64,000 nt of DNA from Bifidobacterium erythrocebi (GTDB lineage Bacteria; Actinomycetota; Actinomycetes; Actinomycetales; Bifidobacteriaceae): NCBI RefSeq assembly GCF_012932675.1, contig NZ_JAAIIF010000008.1:124001-188000 (forward strand). The letters run 5' to 3'. Positions 8,078 through 13,716 of this stretch are shown piece by piece. The notes beneath the pieces are model-generated. The model was not told the DNA's origin, did no database searches, and was given only the letters and a program-made list of their open reading frames with translations. Positions within the stretch are counted from its first letter, which is position 1, and each line of letters begins with the position of its first letter. The translations under genes and the position numbers were made by a program.

Positions 8078-8704
8078 ATGAAGAGAGGCAATACGCGTCA
8101 GAGGATCATCGAAGAGGCGCTGCATCTGTTCGCCTCCAACGGCTACGATGCGGTCAGCGTTTCGCAGATCGCGCAGGCCGTCGGTATCAAGGCACCGTCG
8201 CTGTACAAGCATTTCGAAAGCAAGCGGGCCATATTCGATGCGATTGTGGAATACATGCATCACATCGACGTGGAGCATTCGAAGGCGGCGGAGGTGCCGG
8301 AGCGCGATGCCGAAACGGACGATGCGCGCAATGACGCCGTCGAACCGGGGAAGCTGCGCGCGTTCATGGTGGAGCAGTTCCGCTACTGGACGGAGGACGA
8401 CCTGGCCCGCGATTACCGGCGCATGCTGACGGTCGAACAGTACACATCCGCCGAGGGCATGGCCAGATACCAGAAGGTGCTGGGCAGTGGCCCGGTCGCG
8501 TATATCGAGGACATGCTCGGCGCGATGCTCGACGAGGGGTTGTTGCACGGCGGCAACGCGAAGAGCATGGCGATCGAGCTCTATTCGCCGTTCTTCCTGC
8601 TGATCAGCGCCGCGGACGCCATCGAGGACGATCAGGCGCGACGCCGCGTGTTGGGCATCTTCGCCAACGTCGTGGACGATTTCATGAGGCGATACCGCGC
8701 GTAG
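8078..8704 (+). CDS. TetR family transcriptional regulator
   Basis: A 208-aa repressor-type regulator. The N-terminal HTH spans roughly residues 8-52 (RIIEEALHLFASNGYDAVSV, IKAPSLYKHFESK). The rest is the helical ligand-binding/dimer domain. AAGGAGG precedes the ATG at ideal spacing. A short imperfect dyad (CTAA-N6-TTAG, about 8052-8065) just upstream could be an operator for autorepression. No obvious target gene is adjacent: the cupin gene lies upstream beyond a terminator, and the fluoride-channel operon lies downstream behind its own riboswitch. Its regulon is therefore unknown. Confidence 0.9.
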   Translation: MKRGNTRQRIIEEALHLFASNGYDAVSVSQIAQAVGIKAPSLYKHFESKRAIFDAIVEYMHHIDVEHSKAAEVPERDAETDDARNDAVEPGKLRAFMVEQFRYWTEDDLARDYRRMLTVEQYTSAEGMARYQKVLGSGPVAYIEDMLGAMLDEGLLHGGNAKSMAIELYSPFFLLISAADAIEDDQARRRVLGIFANVVDDFMRRYRA

Positions 8705-8773
8705 TCGTGGAGGCATCCACATATCGGTCACCGGGCGAGTGGATGGTGTCCCGGCGGAATACACTTAGCCGAC

Positions 8774-8853
8774 GGTGATGGGACTCGCCTGGACCCGCAA
8801 GGGGACGAACCGCAATTCCGCTGATGGTTCCTACGGCATATGGGTGTGCCGTA
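8774..8853 (+). ncRNA. Fluoride riboswitch (crcB motif)
   Basis: The 5' conserved block GGTGATGG (8774-8781) is followed by a closing stem GGTGA/TCGCC. A small variable hairpin comes next (CCC-GCAA-GGG), then the conserved AACCGC and the 3' block GCTGATGGTTCCTAC ending at 8834. The long-range stem GGGAC/GTTCC, which closes the pseudoknotted aptamer in known crcB motifs, is present. A seven-bp hairpin TACGGCA/TGCCGTA (8832-8853) overlaps the last aptamer bases and could compete with them as expression platform. No T-run follows it, so control may not be by simple termination. The downstream genes are fluoride channels, as expected. Confidence 0.87.
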
Positions 8854-8935
8854 CCTTCGTGGCATTCGGCGGACACGGCGTTTCCCCGCATCTGTTCGCC
8901 GGCAGGGCCTGGGCGGCGCACCGGAAAGAGACTCT

Positions 8936-9367
8936 ATGACACGGCAGCATATCATTCGATTCGATCTTGTATGCGTGGTGTTCCTGGGCGGATGCCTTGG
9001 AACCGCCTTGCGATACGCGTTGTCCTTGATTCCCGCTCACGGCTGGTTCCATGCCGGCACCTTCGCGGCCAATATGATCGCATGCTTCTGCTATGCGGCA
9101 TTATCCGCATGGCTGGGCGGGACGGGCAGGCTCGCCGCCCGCGCCAAGGAATACGTGAACCGCGGATTCGGCATGGGCATGTGCGGAGGCCTGTCCACGA
9201 TGTCCACGCTCGCCGTGGAGGAATTCATGCTGCTGCACGGCGGCGATGCCGCAGGGGGCGTGGCCTACTGTTTCGCGACGTTCGCAGTCGGATTCGCGCT
9301 GGCATATGCCGGTGCGGCCGCCGGCGCCCGTCTCGCTTCCGCCGAGCAGAGGGGAGAGGACCGATGA
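8936..9367 (+). CDS. crcB1: Fluoride channel subunit 1 (CrcB/FluC family)
   Basis: A 143-aa protein with four predicted membrane helices, of the small Fluc fluoride-channel family that exports F-. Family signatures are GGCLGTALRY near residue 18 with Arg26, Asn46 on the second helix, and GMCGGLSTMSTL (81-92). The start at 8936 has GGAAAGAG upstream; an in-frame ATG at 8840 falls inside the riboswitch region and was rejected. The stop overlaps the next crcB gene (ATGA). The two pore phenylalanines expected in the last motif are Met89 and Leu92 here, so this copy looks like the non-canonical partner of a heterodimer. Confidence 0.93.
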   Translation: MTRQHIIRFDLVCVVFLGGCLGTALRYALSLIPAHGWFHAGTFAANMIACFCYAALSAWLGGTGRLAARAKEYVNRGFGMGMCGGLSTMSTLAVEEFMLLHGGDAAGGVAYCFATFAVGFALAYAGAAAGARLASAEQRGEDR

Positions 9368-9735
9368 GCGCCATCGTCGCTGTTCTGGTCTGCTTGTGCG
9401 GAGGTCTTGGAGCCAGCGCACGGTACATCTTCGACTCCTATATCAAGGCCATATGGCATAAGGCCTTCCCGATGTCCACCTTCGTCATCAACGTCGTCGC
9501 CGGCCTGCTGGCCGGCATGGTCGCCGGATGCTATGCGCGCCCGGCCATGTCGGATCAGACGCACCTGCTGCTGGCGACGGGTCTTCTCGGCGGGTTCTCC
9601 ACGTTCTCCACCATGATGAACGAATCGGTGAGCGCCCTGCGTGCCGGGAAGATCGCGGTGTTCGCCGGGTGCATGGCGGCATCGGTGGTCGCGCCGGTGG
9701 CGGCCGTGGCGCTCGGATACCTGATTGCGGCCTGA
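9364..9735 (+). CDS. crcB2: Fluoride channel subunit 2 (CrcB/FluC family)
   Basis: A 123-aa Fluc homologue with four helices. It carries GGLGASARY (Arg20), Asn43 and GLLGGFSTFSTM. The first pore phenylalanine (Phe81) is kept, while the second position is Met84. The ATG overlaps the stop of crcB1, and the pair is under the fluoride riboswitch. In Gram-positive bacteria, tandem crcB genes are known or presumed to form antiparallel heterodimers, in place of the single dual-topology homodimer. The 3' end is close to a glycosylase gene with no terminator visible between. Confidence 0.93.
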   Translation: MSAIVAVLVCLCGGLGASARYIFDSYIKAIWHKAFPMSTFVINVVAGLLAGMVAGCYARPAMSDQTHLLLATGLLGGFSTFSTMMNESVSALRAGKIAVFAGCMAASVVAPVAAVALGYLIAA

Positions 9736-9739
9736 AACG

Positions 9740-10330
9740 ATGGCGCGGAACGATGGCATGAAAGGCCGGCGGGCGGCATGGGCGCATGTGGAGCATGGGT
9801 TCGGACCGGTGTGGGATGCGGATTGCCGTGTGCTGGTGCTCGGCTCCATGCCCAGCCCCAAATCACGCCAGATGCGGTTCTACTATGGGCATCCGAGAAA
9901 CCGGTTCTGGCCGGTCATGGCGGCCATATTCCACGATGACGGCTGCCTGTGCGAGGGGATGGACCCGGAAGCGACGCTTGGCGCGCGCAGGGAGTTCGCG
10001 CTGCGTCATCACATGGCGTTGTGGGATGTGATCGCCTCATGCGATATCGCGGGCGCCAGCGACGCCTCCATACGGAATGCGGTTCCCAACGATCTCGCGC
10101 CGCTCATCGAAGGCTCATGTATCTCCCATGTCTTCGTCACCGGCACGAAGGCGGCGCAGCTGTATCACAAGTTGTGCCTGCCGTCGCTGCAGGCGCGGGG
10201 ACTGGGGGACATGCCCATGACAAGGCTTCCCTCCACCAGCCCGGCGAACGCGGGAACCGGGTTGTCCGAACTCGTCGACGCCTACCGTGCCCTGGCGCAG
10301 GCGGCTTCGGGCGTCACATCATGTCCATGA
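9740..10330 (+). CDS. DNA-deoxyinosine glycosylase-like uracil-DNA glycosylase superfamily protein
   Basis: A 196-aa protein of the uracil-DNA glycosylase superfamily, subgroup annotated as DNA-deoxyinosine glycosylase. The diagnostic opening is VLVLGSMPSPKSRQ, then FYYGHPRNRFWPVMA, and the C-terminal loop LPSTSPANAG. It would remove deaminated bases (hypoxanthine or uracil) at the first step of base-excision repair. The ATG at 9740 is five bases after the crcB2 stop and has no clear ribosome site; a TTG at 9725 or the ATG at 9758 are alternatives. It may be read through from the fluoride operon. Its 3' end overlaps the end of the convergent PucR gene by 17 bases. Confidence 0.87.
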   Translation: MARNDGMKGRRAAWAHVEHGFGPVWDADCRVLVLGSMPSPKSRQMRFYYGHPRNRFWPVMAAIFHDDGCLCEGMDPEATLGARREFALRHHMALWDVIASCDIAGASDASIRNAVPNDLAPLIEGSCISHVFVTGTKAAQLYHKLCLPSLQARGLGDMPMTRLPSTSPANAGTGLSELVDAYRALAQAASGVTSCP

Positions 10331-11477
10331 GCATGTAGCCCAGCATGAGCTGCATGCGGTTCGCCAGGCGCGACAGATCCATGCACAGAATCTCGCCGGC
10401 CTTGGCGATCTTGTAGTTCACGGTATTGCGGTGGACGAACAGGCTTTCGGCGGTGTCCTTAACGCTGCCGTTATGGTCGAGATAGCTTCGCAGCACGTCG
10501 GTGAGATCCGAGCCGTTCGCCTGATCGTATTCGACCAGCGGTCCCAGCACCTGCCGGTAGTACTCCTGCGAGATCTCCGGGTCCTCGACTCCCATCAGCA
10601 CGCGGTATGCCCCGAGATCGTCGAAGAAGTTGATCTGGTCGTCCAGCTTGCCGCGCGAGCGCAGCTTCAGGATGGATTCGGCCTGGCGGTGGCTCTTGCA
10701 GATGCAGCGGATGCTCTGCGTCAGCTTGCCGACGCCGATGGACGCGTTCTCCTCCCTGCGCAGCGCCCGCTGCACGACATCGTGAATGCCTTGCGCGACA
10801 TCGCGCAATTCCTCAGGGCCAGTGCAATGGACGACCGCGACGATCTGCTTCCATTCGCCGTAGGTCGCGCCGAAGCGGATGCGTTTGCGCAGATATTTCC
10901 TGACGACCTCGTTCACCGCGTCGATGCGCCGATACGGGTCTTCGGCGAACCCGTCGATGCGGATGACGATGACGGCGTAGCGCCATTCGATCTCGAAACG
11001 GAATTCGGAAAGCGTGGGGATATACAGTTCCTGGCGTTCGGGGAACGAGATGGCGTTCCTGAACGCCTCGCCGATCATGCGGTCCTTCGTTTCCTCCTCG
11101 ATGAGGCGACGGCACAGCGGGCGCGCGATGCTTTCGAAGGGGACGTCGCGGGGGATGGCGAATAGCGGGAAGGCGTGCTCCTCGCAGAACGTGACCACAT
11201 CCGAGGGGATCTCGTCGATGTAATGCCCGGTGTCGATGGCGACGCCGGCGGCATTCTGCGCGTACAGGGTCCTGACATAGGAGAGCAGGTCGCCGTTTGC
11301 CCGCAGGGCGATGCCGGTGGTGAGGATCAGCTCGTCACCACTGAGGTAATCGCTCAGGGTAATGGACTCCAGCACATGCACCCAGGTGATCCGGTGCGCC
11401 AGTCCATCGGCTCCCGCCAGCAGCTCGAGCTGGACTTCAGGGCATTTGCCAAGAAGATCCTGTAATTCCAATGCCAT
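10314..11477 (-). CDS. PucR family transcriptional regulator
   Basis: A 387-aa regulator. The N-terminal PucR domain (about 1-125) contains GCPEV-type features and ITWVHVLESITLSDYLSGDE; a central GGDEF-like/CdaR region follows. The C-terminal PucR HTH reads LRSYLDHNGSVKDTAESLFV then HRNTVNYKIAKAGEIL. The ATG at 11477 was chosen because CGGGAG lies upstream and the family starts here; the frame extends further upstream only as non-conserved sequence. PucR-type proteins activate catabolic genes in response to a small nitrogenous compound. This gene is divergent from the aminotransferase operon, whose regulator it almost certainly is. Confidence 0.9.
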   Translation of the reverse strand: MALELQDLLGKCPEVQLELLAGADGLAHRITWVHVLESITLSDYLSGDELILTTGIALRANGDLLSYVRTLYAQNAAGVAIDTGHYIDEIPSDVVTFCEEHAFPLFAIPRDVPFESIARPLCRRLIEEETKDRMIGEAFRNAISFPERQELYIPTLSEFRFEIEWRYAVIVIRIDGFAEDPYRRIDAVNEVVRKYLRKRIRFGATYGEWKQIVAVVHCTGPEELRDVAQGIHDVVQRALRREENASIGVGKLTQSIRCICKSHRQAESILKLRSRGKLDDQINFFDDLGAYRVLMGVEDPEISQEYYRQVLGPLVEYDQANGSDLTDVLRSYLDHNGSVKDTAESLFVHRNTVNYKIAKAGEILCMDLSRLANRMQLMLGYMLMDMM

Positions 11478-11782
11478 GTGTAATCTCCCGGAAACATTGA
11501 TGTAACGGCGTATTTGCGGCGTCGCTCCGCGTTCGCGGCGGATACTGCGGAGCATATCGGCGTCATATTGCCGTTCCATGGGACGTGTCCATATGGCGGT
11601 ACGGTCGGCCATGTTACTTCGGGGAAGGTGATTGTGCTCCGGCACATTCGTTTTTGGGCCGCAACGGCTGGAGAAGCGGGCGGAAAGCAAACATACTGAA
11701 GTCAAGTTCAAGCCGAACAAGCCAGCTGAACGGGTCGCATGGACAACGGCCTATCACCAAAGCACACAAGGAGGGCGGCATC
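11478..11782 (+). other. Intergenic region between pucR and the aminotransferase operon
   Basis: These 305 bases separate the divergent regulator and operon and must hold both promoters. I see no confident -35/-10 pair. CATACT (11692-11697) could be a -10 element for the operon. No long dyad, riboswitch or small ORF is evident. Confidence 0.5.
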
Positions 11783-13000
11783 ATGAAGCTGCAGGACACC
11801 GGACTGACATTCGAAGACATCAAGAACAAGGTCGACACCTACATGATCGAAACCTATGAGCGTTTCGATTTCCTCGCCGATCACGCCAAGGGCGTCTACA
11901 TGTACGACGAGAACGATACGCCGTACCTCGACTTCTATGCGGGCATCGCGGTCAACGCTGTCGGCAACTGCAACGAGAAGGTCGTCAAGGCCGTGCAGGA
12001 TCAGGCCGCAACGCTGATGCAGACCTTCAACTACCCGTACACCGTGCCGCAGGCCCTGCTCGCCGAGAAGATCTGCAAGGCCATCGGCATGGACAAGATC
12101 TTCTACCAGAACTCCGGCACCGAGGCCAATGAGGCCATGATCAAGATGGCCCGCAAGTACGGCGTGGAGAAGTATGGCCCGGAAAAGTACCACATCGTCA
12201 CCGCCCGTGAATCCTTCCACGGCCGTACCTTCGGTGCCATGTCCGCCACCGGTCAGCCGGACAACGCCTGCCAGATCGGCTTCGGCCCCATGACCGAAGG
12301 CTTCTCCTACGCCCCGTTCAACGATCTCGAGGCGTTCAAGGCGGCATGCACCGAGAACACCATCGGCATCATGGTCGAGCCGGTGCAGGGCGAGGGCGGC
12401 GTGCACCCGGCGACCCAGGAGTTCCTGCAGGGACTGCGTGAATTCTGCGACGAGAAGGGCATCCTGCTGCTGCTCGACGAAGTGCAGTCCGGCTGGGGAC
12501 GCACCGGCGCATTGATGTCGTATATGAACTACGGCATCAAGCCGGACATCGTCTCCATGGCCAAGGCCATGGGCGGCGGCATGCCGATCGGCGCGATCTG
12601 CGCCACCAGCGAAGTGTCCAAGGCCTTCACCATGGGCTCGCACGGCACCACCTTCGGCGGCCATCCGGTCTGCTGTGCCGCGTCGCTCGCCGCGGTCACC
12701 GAGATCATCGACCGCGACCTGCCCGGCAACGCCAAGAAGGTCGGCGCCTACTTCATCGACGAGCTTTCCAAGCTGCCGCACGTCAAGGAGGCCCGCGGTC
12801 AGGGTCTGTTCGTCGGCGTCGAATTCGACGGCACCATCAACGCGGTCGATGTCAAGCACGGCTGCTTCGATCGCAAGCTGCTCATCACGGCCATCGGCAA
12901 CGACGTCATCCGCATGGTCCCGCCGCTGATCATCACCGAGGAGGACGTGGACAAGGCCGTTGCCATCATCGCCGACACCATCGAATCACTTTCCAAGTGA
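11783..13000 (+). CDS. Class III PLP aminotransferase (omega-amino acid:2-oxoglutarate type)
   Basis: A 405-aa fold-type I, class III aminotransferase of the ArgD/GabT group. The phosphate-binding motif SGTEANEAM starts at Ser111. The cofactor Asp is Asp232 in LLLLDEVQSGWGRTG, and the Schiff-base lysine is Lys261 in SMAKAMGGGMPIGA. AGGAGGGCGG precedes the ATG. Sequence alone does not separate acetylornithine, GABA and taurine aminotransferases. Context argues against arginine synthesis (no arg genes) and for catabolism: a PucR regulator, a permease and an aldehyde-reducing dehydrogenase. The expected product is a semialdehyde, with glutamate formed from 2-oxoglutarate. GABA, taurine and beta-alanine are the leading substrate candidates. 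Confidence 0.88.
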   Translation: MKLQDTGLTFEDIKNKVDTYMIETYERFDFLADHAKGVYMYDENDTPYLDFYAGIAVNAVGNCNEKVVKAVQDQAATLMQTFNYPYTVPQALLAEKICKAIGMDKIFYQNSGTEANEAMIKMARKYGVEKYGPEKYHIVTARESFHGRTFGAMSATGQPDNACQIGFGPMTEGFSYAPFNDLEAFKAACTENTIGIMVEPVQGEGGVHPATQEFLQGLREFCDEKGILLLLDEVQSGWGRTGALMSYMNYGIKPDIVSMAKAMGGGMPIGAICATSEVSKAFTMGSHGTTFGGHPVCCAASLAAVTEIIDRDLPGNAKKVGAYFIDELSKLPHVKEARGQGLFVGVEFDGTINAVDVKHGCFDRKLLITAIGNDVIRMVPPLIITEEDVDKAVAIIADTIESLSK

Positions 13001-13042
13001 TCGCCCGCAACGGCAGGGCATCCGTATGAAAGGCGGAACGAC

Positions 13043-13633
13043 ATGAAGCACATGGTCATCACCATCGGCTGCGAATACGGTGCCGGTGGCCCGGAGATAG
13101 GCAAGATGCTTGCCCAGGCGCTCGGCATCGAATACTACGACCGCGATCTGGTGGACAAGATCGTCAGCGACCTGGACGTGGACAAGGAGCTGGTGGAAAA
13201 GGCCGACAAGGCGACGAACGTCCCCTATACCTTCGAAACGACGCTTGGGCCCCGCTACGCGAACCTGACGAACAGGGTCATCTCGCTGCAATACCAGGCC
13301 ATGCACAAGATGGCCGAGAAATCCTCCTGCGTCATCATCGGCCGCAGCGCCAACTATCTGCTGCAGGACAGGGATGATCTGGTCAACATCTTCATCTACG
13401 CGCCCGAAGAGGAACGCATCCGCGCGGTGATGGAGCACCAGTCGGTGAGCGAAGCCAAGGCGCGGGAGATCATCGACTACAACGACGAGCGAAACCGCAG
13501 CAGGCACCAGTACATCACCGGCACGAACCGCGGTGACCGACGTCAGCGCGACCTGCTCATCGACAGCAGTCTCCTGGGGTGGGAGAAGACCTGCCAGTAC
13601 CTGCTGCTGCTGGTGGAGATGCTGAACGAATAA
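13043..13633 (+). CDS. Cytidylate kinase-like P-loop protein
   Basis: A 196-aa protein of the cytidylate-kinase-like (AAA_26 type) family. It opens VITIGCEYGAGGPEIGKMLA, whose Gly-rich segment is the nucleotide-binding loop in the GxGG form of this family, and continues GIEYYDRDLVDKI. A central SSCVIIGRSANYLL and a C-terminal arginine-rich segment (DERNRSRHQYITG, RGDRRQRD) follow. True CMP kinases are about 25 kDa with a different lid; members of this family are of unknown function and often sit beside transporter genes in gut anaerobes. Here it lies between the aminotransferase and the permease-dehydrogenase fusion (gaps 42 and 83 bases), so it may regulate or modify the transporter. Confidence 0.82.
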   Translation: MKHMVITIGCEYGAGGPEIGKMLAQALGIEYYDRDLVDKIVSDLDVDKELVEKADKATNVPYTFETTLGPRYANLTNRVISLQYQAMHKMAEKSSCVIIGRSANYLLQDRDDLVNIFIYAPEEERIRAVMEHQSVSEAKAREIIDYNDERNRSRHQYITGTNRGDRRQRDLLIDSSLLGWEKTCQYLLLLVEMLNE

Positions 13634-13716
13634 CGCAAGTTCGCCGTGCGGCATCGGGCGACTGCCGGCCGCACGGCTCTGCGCCATCGCGCAGGACGTG
13701 TTCGGAAGGAACGACG

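Noticed and set aside
11783..13000. argD (acetylornithine aminotransferase) for arginine synthesis
   Set aside because: No other arg gene adjoins, and the PucR regulator, permease and aldehyde-reducing domain point to catabolism of another amino compound; biochemical proof is lacking, so no gene symbol was given.
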